The notes under the pieces: model-generated | Database searches by the model: none | Seen by the model: only the letters and a program-made list of their open reading frames with translations | What the model was told of the DNA's origin: nothing | Made by a program: the position numbers and the translations under genes | Origin: Halocaridina rubra | Taxonomy: Eukaryota; Arthropoda; Malacostraca; Decapoda; Atyidae | NCBI GenBank assembly: GCA_037179515.1 | Contig: JAXCGZ010004132.1 | Coordinates: forward strand, 62,501 to 78,827 | DNA: 16,327 nucleotides | Direction of reading: 5' to 3' | In this document: in pieces, positions 1-12,668 of the stretch | Position numbering within the stretch: position 1 is the stretch's first letter | How the letters are laid out: every line of letters starts with the position of its first letter

Positions 1-96
1 GATGAGACAGTTCAAAATGATGACAATTGTTTTGCTAAATGTTTGTTTCATGAACTTGATTACCGTCTAGACAAAAGATGGATGCATGCACTTGAG

Positions 97-114
97 CTCT
101 CTCTCTCTCTCTCT
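97..114. repeat. (CT)n microsatellite
   Basis: Short pure CT dinucleotide run, about nine units. The flanks (1-96 and 115-313) are AT-rich with no open frame or motif I can support. Confidence 0.9.
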
Positions 115-310
115 TTCCCATTTATCTTGAACACAGCTGCTTATCAGGTACTTATTAATAAATGAATAAAACTATAATAAAAAGCAAGATCCTACATAAT
201 GTTTCTTTTAAATGGTAAGAAATTTTTACAAAAACCAAATCGTCATTTCTGTAAAGGCGTGTTTTTGTCTTTGCCAAAAAAATAAAGAGCTTTGAAACAA
301 ACAAATAATT

Positions 311-313
<3 letters not shown>

Positions 314-386
<73 letters not shown>
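314..386. repeat. (AT)n microsatellite, about 73 bp
   Basis: Uninterrupted TA/AT dinucleotide tract directly abutting the A-rich 3' tail of the minus-strand SINE at 385-470. Read on the minus strand, the order is tRNA-like head, A-run, ATTCAT, (AT)n, so the microsatellite probably grew from the SINE tail. Confidence 0.95.
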
Positions 387-389
<3 letters not shown>

Positions 390-470
390 TCATTTTTTTT
401 ACCCCGACCGGGACTCGAACCTAGGACTTATGATTACTAAGTCAAGGCGCTACCACTACACCACAGAAGG
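385..470 (-). mobile_element. tRNA-derived SINE-like element (copy 1, near full head)
   Basis: Read on the minus strand from 470, the sequence has a tRNA-like head with both internal RNA polymerase III promoter boxes. The A box begins TGGTGTAGTGG and the B box is an exact GGTTCGAGTCC. The D arm pairs (GTGT with GCGC) and the T arm pairs at four of five positions, one of them a G-U. The acceptor stem pairs poorly. The anticodon region instead forms a shifted 6-bp hairpin (GACTTA/TAAGTC), so this is not a functional tRNA gene. The head is followed by eight A, then TGATTCAT and the (AT)n tract. The tail layout and a second copy at 653-700 support a SINE over a decayed single-copy tRNA. I see no clear target-site duplication. 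Confidence 0.7.
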
Positions 471-652
471 TTAAAAGGAATGCAACCTTATAGCTTATAT
501 CTGCTATACTTAGGAATGAACGCATTCTAACTGAATGCCACTATGTTCATATTACAGATTCCCCAACCTCACTCGTGGCTTCATTTTAGCATTTAATTCA
601 CAATCTCATTCGGGCCATGAAATAACCAAATAAGCATATTACATGTGAAAAC

Positions 653-700
653 ATGAATAATTTTTTACCCCGACCGGGACTCGAACCTAGGACTTATGAT
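653..700 (-). mobile_element. 5'-truncated second copy of the same SINE
   Basis: The 34 bases at 667-700 match copy 1 exactly, covering the B box, the T arm and the 3' side of the anticodon hairpin. The tail (six A, then TTATTCAT) also matches apart from A-run length and one base. The A box and the 5' half are absent: on the minus strand the homology begins inside the anticodon-hairpin loop, where an AT/GA-rich sequence takes over. A retained 3' end with a lost 5' end is the usual outcome of incomplete LINE-driven reverse transcription. Confidence 0.7.
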
Positions 701-706
701 ATATAG

Positions 707-847
707 ATAGAGAGAGAGACTTCGCAGGGAGTTGAAACAATTCAGTTGGCGAGAATTGTTAAGAAAATCATGAAGGCTGGAATTAGTAGCCCTTTGCCTC
801 CCCATCACTTGCAGTCGGCCCTGAGGACACGCAAGGAACGTGAATGA
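707..847 (+). other. Short coding-like open frame, unidentified
   Basis: A frame open from just after a stop at 704-706 to a TGA at 845-847. From CAG at 725 it reads roughly QGVETIQLARIVKKIMKAG, then a Pro/His/Leu segment and a basic RTRKERE end. The stretch is richer in GC and less repetitive than its surroundings. No ATG lies near its beginning and the possible splice acceptor (TTCGCAG, 721-727) has a poor pyrimidine tract. The opposite strand is also open here. It may be a remnant of a transposable element, a decayed exon or chance. No family recognised. Confidence 0.25.
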
Positions 848-1800
848 GATATATCTTTTAACTTACGCAAAATTTTTAAATAAAGATAAAAAACGCTTTG
901 AATGCTTTGAGAGTAGTGTAGATTATATTTTCGCGTATATACTGGAAGTGTGCTTATAGCTTTTTTCTTTTATTCCTGTAAACCCTCCGCATTATATTTA
1001 TTTGTCTCATTGATGATTTTTCTTGTTAATTTTTATTTTCTCAAGCCACAGATATTTATTTTAGTTTTTGCGCATGCTTTGATAGAGGTTTGCAAGTGTC
1101 ATTTTCCAACCCAACGAAAAACTCACTTCTTGTTGGGCCCTTAGCCAAAAAGGCAGCAGGACCATAAATTATCGTATTCATTTTACACCCTTAGCCGGTA
1201 TAGTAAACTAAGATAAATTTGACGTATGGCTGGATGCCAGAAATGATGTGTATGTGTGTGTGATTGTTTGTGTGTCACTGTTGCCGGTGAACGTGTGGAG
1301 TCATATGGAGATATTGGCAGAGCTAGAAGGGAAGAAAAACTTAAAGGTAATTGTTGCCTATAATTTGAGTGTTATAAGGTAAAGCTTTTATAACTTATTA
1401 TCATTATTATTCTTTTTGGCATAGTTTGTGCTTGTGTGATATGAATAGCAGTTTTTCTTTTATAGCAGAAGTTCATGACTTTCAAAGCATACAGCATTTC
1501 AAAAGTTGATTTGGAATATCTTAGACAACATTTTTATGAAAAAGAAATATGTTTTAGGTGGTAGAACGAGTTTTAAGGTGTGTTTTTTTTTTCATCACCT
1601 GTGTACCCTAATTTGCAAGGTACATTTTCGATGCTAATATTCTCTGTTCATCTACTGTTGGTCTGTTGAAAGCGAGAGACGATACGACTCAGGTTTAAGT
1701 GTTATTTAGGAATACTGCCTTTTCAACACCACAATATAATATTCGTATGGATGCATCGAAAAGTTTCCTATAATTTCTTACTCTTTAACACTTTCCTTTA
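848..1800. other. AT-rich non-coding stretch, no gene seen
   Basis: Contains a degenerate (GT)n tract near 1246-1275 and a run of T near 1582-1592. The only longer open frame (950-1144) encodes a Phe/Leu-rich product typical of translated T-rich DNA, with no recognisable domain, so I do not call it. Confidence 0.6.
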
Positions 1801-1966
1801 ATCTTTGAACCTTGATAAAGATGTCCGCATCTAGGGTATGCCGTACTTGTTCAGTTTGCCGTCCTTATAAAGATAGCTAGTTGATCTTTCAACCGTGAGG
1901 ACTATCTCCTGATTTAGGGTATGTAGTCTGGTTTGCCTCCACTTAAAACTATAGCGCGTCCCTTAT
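1801..1966. repeat. Diverged tandem duplication, 83-bp period
   Basis: 1801-1840 and 1884-1923 align over 40 positions without a gap. They share ATCTTT-N-AACC at the start and TAGGGTATG at the end (1832 and 1915). Downstream both copies carry GTTTGCC and a CTTA-TAAA-like block followed by ATAGC. The copies are clearly diverged, so the duplication is old. Confidence 0.6.
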
Positions 1967-1997
1967 AAAAAGCCGGTTTTGCAAAATCAACTCATTC
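1964..1997 (+). promoter_or_regulatory. Candidate RNA polymerase II core promoter (TATA + Inr)
   Basis: TATAAAAA starts at 1964. A TCATTC arthropod-type initiator lies at 1992-1997 with its A at 1994, which puts the first T of the TATA box at -30, the canonical spacing. An AATAAA signal follows at 2657-2662, so a short transcript is possible. In AT-rich DNA a chance TATA/Inr pair is not rare, hence the modest confidence. Confidence 0.35.

Positions 1998-4290
<2,293 letters not shown>

Positions 4291-4320
<30 letters not shown>
4291..4320. repeat. Poly(T) tract, 30 bp
   Basis: Pure homopolymer run of 30 T ending at 4320. Read on the minus strand it could be the A tail of a retroposed sequence, but I found no recognisable body beside it. 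Confidence 0.95.
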
Positions 4321-4322
<2 letters not shown>

Positions 4323-4627
4323 GAGGACCGGTAAGGAATAGCTCGGAATTATTAATTAGCTAGTGGGTGTAAGGCTGACCACCACCGACCAGTTGGAATT
4401 TTGGTGTTAGAGGGCTCATGTTCGGATATTTCAGTCGTAATTTTGTTTGATGTAGGGGGATTATGTTAGTGATAGGTGATTATTTACTTTAGGTGAAGAA
4501 GATATTCGGGTGTTTGTTTACTGTGCGCGTTTTTGAAAATTATATTATAAATGACAAAATGTCATCTGAGGGGAGTAATGTTAAGAGTCAGAATTCTATA
4601 TATAGTGGCCTAATGGTTCGTGCAGGG

Positions 4628-4669
4628 AAGCTAGGGTTGTGAGTGACATGAACTAGATAACCCTAGCTT
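4628..4669. repeat. Perfect 11-bp inverted repeat, 20-nt loop
   Basis: AAGCTAGGGTT (4628-4638) and its exact complement AACCCTAGCTT (4659-4669) flank a 20-nt loop. The stem is too short for a standard pre-miRNA hairpin. It may be a remnant of a small inverted-repeat transposon or an isolated palindrome. Confidence 0.7.
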
Positions 4670-4988
4670 TTGGGATTGACCCGAAATAGAAAAGCTATAT
4701 ACCTCTCATATATTAATAATAAATAAGATATTGATCGTGATAAAGGAATCAAACACATGCCTAAATTGCATATTCGTCATTGAATGTTCAATTTCGGATC
4801 CCCTACCCCCTGCAGACCCCCCTCAAATAGGGTGGCGTCGCGAATGGTTAGAGGATGTTTGTATAACATGACTTTCATAATATATTCATTGATATTTCAC
4901 CATAACGCTTGATAACGTTTTTATCATGATGAAGAAAAAACGAGATGAATGTAGCGTCATCTCATAGCATTTTTTTTCTTATGGAGGG

Positions 4989-5007
4989 CACGTGTGGGGG
5001 GCACGTG
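4989..5007. promoter_or_regulatory. Two CACGTG E-boxes, 13-bp spacing
   Basis: Two copies of GGGCACGTGTG sit side by side, separated by a short G-run, with CACGTG at 4989-4994 and 5002-5007. CACGTG is the canonical site for bHLH factors (Myc/Max, Clock/Cycle) and contains the ACGTG core of hypoxia response elements. Functional use is unproven; a simple local duplication also explains the pair. Confidence 0.35.
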
Positions 5008-5269
5008 TGTCCTGTTTTAATTTGCATAACATTGTAAGCCTTGTGAATTAACTTTAATATATTATACACATGTAAAATTTATGCCTAAGACTAAGACATG
5101 TCAAGGGGAAATGAAGCTTGAAAAAATTCTCCGTGATATTTGCTAGATTACATAATTAGTGCGTAGACTTTGAGTAAAAGACCATCTACTCTATGTTAGA
5201 ATTTTTTTTAATATGAATTACATTTTAGCTGCTAATCAGTATAAAAATCATGTTTGTGTTTGATAGAAC

Positions 5270-5327
5270 GATGATGATGATGATTATAATTTATTATTAT
5301 TATTATTATTATTGTTGTTGTTGTTTT
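5270..5327. repeat. Trinucleotide microsatellite cluster
   Basis: Five GAT units (5270-5284) are followed by an imperfect (TTA)n tract from about 5290 and then (TTG)n to about 5327. The neighbouring triplet tracts differ by single substitutions. Confidence 0.85.
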
Positions 5328-5517
5328 ATGTTTCCCAAAAGTATATTTTGAAGTTTTGTATAATTTCGTCATATATTGTGGTAACGTTGTAGCCCTGTTT
5401 CCATTTCTTATATTTGCCTTAACATTGCTACCTAGTCTTCCTATTCATCTTGCAAATTCGGATTTTCTTTTATTCTTCTTAATCTTTTTTTTTTTTTTTT
5501 TAAGAAAATTTGTAAAG

Positions 5518-5714
<197 letters not shown>

Positions 5715-6046
5715 AGAAAAATGCCCATTAAAGAAAACAACGAAAAATATATACAGTATTTATTAATTTCGTGACCTTGACAGATCACCCTCTCAAAATA
5801 CAATGTTATAGCTAAGAAACAAGAACTTATGAAAAGAAGAAAAAAAAAAACTGTCCCTCAAGGGAATTTAAAGAGTTTTATCTTCTTGTTTTCATATGTT
5901 CTTGCTTGCTAGCTGTAACTCTTGGCATTGTACTTTGAGGTGACTAGATAAGTTCATGAAAATAATAAGTACTTCAAATATTTTTTCATTGTTTTCTTTA
6001 ATGGACATTTTCCTACCATTTTAGACTGTATGGTAACAGTCCAGTG

Positions 6047-7286
<1,240 letters not shown>

Positions 7287-7322
<36 letters not shown>

Positions 7323-7342
7323 CATTATTATTATTATTATTA
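7287..7342. repeat. (ATT)n microsatellite
   Basis: Trinucleotide tract of about 18 units with one C substitution at 7323. Confidence 0.95.
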
Positions 7343-8232
7343 ATGTCTTTATTTTAATGAGTATTGTAAGGATGTAGGTGTTTTATATGATCTGTATTTC
7401 CATTTCGTAAGTTTTTCAAACTGAAGCTAAAGGTAATATTTAGTGTTTGGTTAAAATTCTTTGTTTATTTGGTAAGAAAATTATTGTTAGGTTATGCGAG
7501 CCTAACACATTTTTTCATATTAAGAGAAAAAAATATAGCCTGTATGTTTTATTGAAAGAATGGAAATAGAGCAAAATGAACTCGGCACTTAATCTCTGTT
7601 CACAGAGACTGGTCAATCTATATTTATCTTGCAAATTCGTCACCACGGCGGTTTTGAATCGAGTTCTACTGAATGAGGCTGAGTCAACATAGATTAGTCT
7701 TCGCAATTTTGATTATGCATTCAACATTTTTTTTTTACTTTCTTTACCTAATATTGATAAATGATTACCTAATTGTGTTTTTTTTACCCGTGTTCAAGTT
7801 TATATTTATATATATTCATAGAAATTATTGTATTTTTTGTACAATTTTCTGTATTATTGCGTTGAAAACTTAGCCGTGTATCGGTTTCGACGTGTGTGGG
7901 CGTGTATATGTATCTTAAAACTGGCAATCACTACCAGGAGATCGGAGTTGTCACACAGCTATCTTAGTTAACTAAAACTAACACCTACATTTTTTTTTTT
8001 TTTTTTTTTTTTTTTTTGAGATTAGACTCTGAACATTCAGTTGTGTGTTCGTCGTGCACCTAATGTAACTGTTAATTGGAGAGTTAATGCAGTGCAATTT
8101 TTTAATACCTATGACGTATTTTTTTTCTTGGTAGGTAGGTTGATCTTCAGCTGTAATTTGTAACCTTTTTTGTAAAATAGATTAGTATATAGTCATCTAT
8201 AACATTGTTATTATTTTATGGGTAGCTATCCT
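7343..8232. other. AT-rich non-coding stretch with poly(T)
   Basis: No gene seen. A pure T run of 28 occupies 7990-8017. Short open frames at 7515-7706 (minus) and 7673-7873 (plus) encode Phe/Tyr/Ile-rich products without a motif and are treated as chance. Confidence 0.6.
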
Positions 8233-8348
8233 GGGTCAAGTAAAAATAACTCCCAATACATTAAATAATCCCGAAAATTGTTAGGCATTAACTCTAACCT
8301 AATCTAACACAACCTAATATACTGGGAGTTGTTTACATTACTTGATCC
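8233..8348. mobile_element. Short inverted-repeat element (MITE-like), about 116 bp
   Basis: The left arm at 8233-8255 begins GGGTCAAGTAA and ends AACTCCCA. The right arm at 8323-8348 begins TGGGAGTTGTT and ends TTACTTGATCC, its imperfect complement (a 3-bp gap and two mismatches). The roughly 67-bp interior includes degenerate CCTAA/AACCT units at about 8294-8317. TATCC occurs just outside both ends (8227-8231 and 8351-8355), which could be a target-site duplication, but it is separated from the arms by 1-2 bases. No transposase is present, so it would be non-autonomous. Confidence 0.55.
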
Positions 8349-8659
8349 GATATCCGTTGTTGCAGCAGGATAATTTATTTACAAGGAAACAAGCTACCAC
8401 GTCGGCAATCCACATTGCCACGGTGTTCGGCGACGTAAATTCCCGCTGTTTTGGTTGGATCACTGTTGCCAGTTTACCGTGTTGCATTTTTTTTTTTATC
8501 TACGCACCAAGAAATCCTTGCCAGTTTTTCCAAACTTGAAAACTTACGTAAGTTGATAGTGTTTAGTCTAACGTTTGTACCCTTATATAAAAATTAGCGA
8601 ATGTTAGTATAAGGTTGTTTGTTGCGATAAGATAATGACTGTACCCACAAGAGTTCAAT

Positions 8660-9080
8660 GTGCTTTTTATTTTTGTAATGGTATCACTGTATTGTTCTAC
8701 CGCGTGGGATGCTCTTTCGTTTACGTAGTTAATTAGTTTGGTCAACAGGTGTTTCCGTAACACCTGCATTATTGTGCGATGTGCCCTGTTTAATTATTTA
8801 TGGTCGTTTTTTTATATAAAATATCTCGTTTAACATCGTCGAAATAATCCGCTGTATCGCCTTAAATATTTTCAGATAAACTTGCTTGACTTTGTATAGT
8901 GTTGTAGTAAATATGACCAGGCATGCTTTGTTGTTCATGTTAATTTAGTCAACAGGTGTATCCGGTAACACTTGCTTTACTTACAAATTACTGTATGCCT
9001 TTAGTAGTTTTTTTTGTACAATTTCTCATTTGCTGTACATAAAAAATAATCCCCTGTATCTTCTAAAAAAAAAAAAAAAT
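8660..9080. repeat. Diverged tandem duplication, about 207-bp period
   Basis: GTCAACAGGTGT at 8741 recurs as GTCAACAGGTGT at 8948, followed in both copies by TCCG-GTAACAC-TGC. About 60-80 bp further on both have a T-run, then a TATAAAATATCTCGTT-like block, and AATAATCC-C-CTGTATC (about 8844 and 9046). Upstream both carry GATGCT/CATGCT and a TTAATT-like segment. Outer limits are approximate because of divergence. The minus-strand open frame at 8563-8769 lies partly in it and is not a supported gene. Confidence 0.55.
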
Positions 9081-9978
9081 AAATTAACTGAAGTTGTATT
9101 TTGTTATCATATGACAAATTAAAGCAAGGTCACAAGTTCGGCTAATGGGTTTTATGTTTTGTTTATTTTTTTATATTTGCAGTTTTATACCTTGTTTTTA
9201 TTATTTTTCGTTTGTACACTTGAGTTCAATCCCTTCACAAAGCTGGTAAATTTACTTGTAATAAAATGGAGGATTGAGAAAAAAAAACATGCACGAGATT
9301 TCCCCCCCCCCCACCATTTCCTGTCTTCTCAACATTTCGTTCAAAACAAAATTCTTGAAACAATATCCTTCTAGAACTAGTATATTTTCCTTTATATAAA
9401 GAATTTGGAAAAAATCACTTTAATTTTATTCCAGTTCCCTATCATCGTAACTTTAAATTTATTTATTGATTATTATTTTTGTTGAATATAAATTTTTATT
9501 ATCCACACTTTGATGCTTAATTTTGAAAATTATAGTGGACTAGTGCCGCCATTGCAATACTGTATTGTGCCATTTGACATCATTTTTTTTTTTCCATCGT
9601 CGCATTTTCCTTTTCCTTACCAAGTTGCTTCCTGTGGTGGATCCGTCTGTTTTAGTCTGGCTTTTTCCAGCTGCGCTTGTTGCTTGGCTAATAATAATAA
9701 TAATGTTGATGATAATAATAATAAATGGACGTTCAGAAAGTCGTAGTAACTAGCTCACTCGTAATATTCCTGTGTAAATAGGCCAAAGTTGCACAATCCA
9801 TGTGCATGGAGCAAATTCATTGAGTAATTTTGCTTATCACTTCAGTTTTGATTTATACATTTGATAAGATTTGTCATCTTGGACCATAATAAACCTCGGT
9901 AGTCGGGGAAAAACTCTGACTTCTTGATAACATTTGTCATTATATTATATGCAGTGTTGGATGTAATTGAAACGACAG

Positions 9979-9979
<1 letters not shown>
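9081..9979. other. AT-rich non-coding stretch, no gene seen
   Basis: Contains a C11 run at 9302-9312 and an (AAT)n tract at about 9689-9722. Open frames at 9159-9374 and 9510-9746 run through simple repeats or T-rich DNA and show no domain. Confidence 0.6.
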
Positions 9980-10028
<49 letters not shown>

Positions 10029-10054
10029 AGAGTCATCTTCAATGTTCTAGTTTG

Positions 10055-10093
<39 letters not shown>

Positions 10094-10101
10094 GTTGTTG
10101 T
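9980..10101. repeat. Paired (ATT)n microsatellites
   Basis: Two ATT tracts (about 9980-10026 and 10055-10093) are separated by 28 bp of unique sequence. The second passes into three GTT units. Confidence 0.95.
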
Positions 10102-10554
10102 AACACGCCAGGCATCTTAGGTCTAGGTATGATTTAGTTGAAAAAATAAGCGATAATTACTTGTTTTAGGCTTTATTGAATTTATTTCTGTAAATTCGAT
10201 TGACATTTAATTATTTGGGTGCTACATACCTTAAATTTCCATATTTTACGTAATTTTTATTTTATTTACGTAATAGTAAGTGTTAAGAAGCGTTAAAATT
10301 TTAAATTAGATTTAAAATCATTCCTTTTTAATAGTGTAAAGAAAATCGATTGAAGGCGCGAATATTTTAACGTTTTCGCCGTTTATGTACTCGCTTATCA
10401 TCTCGATCTGTACCCATTATTATCATTTGTAGCATATAACTCCATATTTCTATGAATTATACTATACTAAGGAGAATGGTTAGCAAAATAAAGGTATAAT
10501 TTCAAAATGCAACGTCTTGTGATGATGTGGCAATAGTGTGTTCTGAACTGTGTG
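10102..10554. other. AT-rich non-coding stretch
   Basis: No gene or recognisable repeat. It lies just upstream of the GC-richer block that probably forms the 5' end of the coiled-coil protein gene. Confidence 0.55.
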
Positions 10555-10982
10555 TATATATCGCTCTCCCGTCCCGGGTCCCCTTCCTAATCCTCTCCCC
10601 AGGTGCCCAGAACCCTCTGTCCTGTGTTGAGAATCACCCTCTCTCCCCTTCAACCATTCACAGCCTAGACAGTCGGCTCCCGGTTGCATAGTGTTGAGTT
10701 GGAGGGAGCCCGTCAGTGTTTTTCTTGGATGTGTTAGTGCTCAATGGTGATTGACGCTGAAACTACAGTGCATTAAAATGTTAGTGTTCATAAAATCGGA
10801 GGTGACATCGTAATTGATGGATCTTAAGTGATGTCAAGAGCATAACTCAAAAATATTAGATATTGCTTTAATCGATATTAACAGTGTCGAATACCTTTAT
10901 CCAAAATATACATGCAAAGTACAGCATGTTTTCTGCCAATAATATCTGTTGAAAATAGATGTAAATGTTGATCATTGGAAAG
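10555..10982 (+). promoter_or_regulatory. Candidate promoter / 5' non-coding exon
   Basis: A TATATATC motif at 10555-10562 is followed by an abrupt GC- and pyrimidine-rich block (about 10561-10720), unlike the AT-rich DNA on both sides. TCAGTG, a good arthropod initiator, lies at 10713-10718, but no TATA box stands 30 bp before it. A possible splice donor AAG|GTCAGT falls at 10982/10983, which would pair with the acceptor at 11290-11291 and leave a 309-bp intron. Exact transcription start and exon limits are not determined. The minus-strand open frame over this block has no recognisable domain. Confidence 0.35.
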
Positions 10983-11291
10983 GTCAGTTTGAGCTTATGG
11001 ACAATTTTTACTCCTGATGTTGGAGTATTTGATTAATGGCAGTATTCGTTTATTATTTACTATGGCACGTGAATGTTACTAAGGAGTATAAAAAGTGCTT
11101 TGTTAGTTCGCCCTTGCATTCATTAGGGTATGAATTACTTTAGTGACATCACACAAAAGTTATTTATAACTAATTATTCGTGTAAACACACTGTCAAGGT
11201 TCTTCATATATTAATTCAGAATATTGACAATATATTTGAAAATGAACACACGCATTTGAGACTGAATGTGATTGTTTTGGTTTCTTGTCAG

Positions 11292-11342
11292 TGCATGCTG
11301 TATCGATAACATATATTATCATACATCTAGTAAACAAGCACC
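11292..11342 (+). other. 5' UTR segment with a short upstream ORF
   Basis: A strong acceptor (pyrimidine-rich TTTGGTTTCTTGTCAG, AG at 11290-11291) begins this exon. ATG at 11295 opens a four-codon upstream ORF (Met-Leu-Tyr-Arg) that stops at 11307-11309, in the same frame as the main ORF. Another in-frame TAA at 11331-11333 lies nine bases before the main start, so no N-terminal extension is possible within this exon. The upstream ORF could damp translation of the main frame. Confidence 0.5.
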
Positions 11343-12668
11343 ATGGATGCATACATAACTCAGAGGTTTATAGGACTCGGGTCCTCAAAATCTACCTTGC
11401 CTCTCACTTCCTTGGAAGATGCAGATGCAATCCACCAACAGAATGAATTACTCACTAACAAGATAATGCTTATTGAAAAGCAAAATATGGAACAACAAAT
11501 TCGCCTGCAACATTTGGAGAAGCTGGTTATGGAATTGAGCACTAAGAGAACAGGCATTGAGCTCTCTAGGCAGGAACAAAGAAATTATGATAATTTTGGA
11601 AGCTGTGGACATAGTACTCGTACAATACCCGAGCGCCATGATTGGAATTATGTTAATGCTTGTGCAGTTCGTGACAGTGGTACTTATGACAGCGTGGATG
11701 ATAAATATATGGCAGAAAGTGCTACAGTTTCTAAATACATTGTCCGGGAACCTGAGCATCATAAGCAAACAGATAGCTATCTCTCTGGACATGGGATTAC
11801 GCATGCCAGCAATTGTCGAAGAGTGTTCGAGAACTTGCCAGTGCTGTCATGCCCTAATGCCTCCCAGAATAGTAATACCAGTCAGGCAGAAAGTAACTGC
11901 GTATTATCTAGAAACAGTGTGTTAGAAATGTCTGATGATGTAATGAGCATAATGGAGGAATTTGATCGCACTGCAAGAGAGCATGGACTAAAGTACAGTA
12001 TGACACCAACTAGAAGTGTAATTAGTTCTGAAGATATTGTGGAAAATGCAGAATTTGAGAGAGAGTTCACTGCTTCTCTTAAGGAAGACCATGCAAATGA
12101 TAATGATTTGGCCTCTCCGACAAAGGCATTCCTCACACCTTCATATCAGTGTACCGCTCTAGCACTCTCTCAGTATGAGAGTGAGAATGGCCCAATGATT
12201 ACACCTCAAGCTTGTCTCACCACTCCTGTTTTGCTCACAGCTGAGGCACTGAGAACAGCTGAAAAACTGCAGGACTCACATCAGCTTGAGCGCAGTCGCA
12301 CTGAAAACAATTTAAAGCCTTTGCACGATAGTTATGGCTATAGGAGAGAATACTTTAAAAAATGGGAATCAAATGATCAAAATACAAAATTGAAAAAGGT
12401 GAATCCTTTCGCAAATCTTATCAGTGGTCTTCGTCAAGTGTCTAAGCCAGCGGTTGGCAATAATTGTAAGAATAACAGTAAATATTACCGAAGCAGTGGG
12501 CTTTTACAAATACCTGTGTCACCGAAGAAGGTTCCAGTGCCAAATTTGAGTCCAGCAAACAGCTGCATAAGCAGTCTCTCTAGTCATATTCGTAATTGGA
12601 GTCAGTCATTAAAGTTACCTCACCTCTCACCAATGCCAGAGAGTCACTGTAGTGATATAGAAATGAAT
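11343..12668 (+). CDS. Coiled-coil / disordered protein, first coding exon (partial gene)
   Basis: This is the one convincing gene in the window. The start ATG sits in a strong Kozak context (CACCATGG) just after an in-frame stop, so the N-terminus is secure. The exon encodes 442 residues and ends in phase 0 at a consensus donor (AAT|GTAAGT, 12669-12674). Residues about 30-65 form a coiled coil with a/d positions I30, L37, I41, I44, L55, L58, V62 and L65 and polar N48/Q51 in the middle, which suggests dimerisation. The rest is low complexity, rich in Ser, Asn, Thr and acidic residues, with no signal peptide or membrane segment. Eight SP/TP sites (T221, S258, T265, T287, T294, S393, S403, S429) suggest regulation by proline-directed kinases. 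A conserved-looking segment (about 199-300) contains SIMEEFDRTAREHGLKYS, and a basic patch lies at about 334-352. I do not recognise the family. A scaffold or regulatory protein with its catalytic or binding domain encoded downstream is plausible but is inference. The composition is clearly more GC-rich than the flanks. Confidence 0.85.

Noticed and set aside
401..470. Functional tRNA gene on the minus strand
   Set aside because: The B box is perfect, but the acceptor stem pairs poorly and the anticodon stem does not form in the canonical register; a second truncated copy with the same tail points to a SINE.
8291..8318. Interstitial telomere array
   Set aside because: Only a handful of degenerate CCTAA/AACCT units inside an inverted-repeat element, not an array.
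10480..10689. Minus-strand 69-residue Gly/Arg-rich frame
   Set aside because: Best explained as the complement of a pyrimidine-rich 5' non-coding block of the plus-strand gene.
11448..12136. Open frames of 84-122 residues overlapping the main exon in other frames
   Set aside because: Shadows of the 442-codon exon; hydrophobic or Ser-rich composition with no motif.
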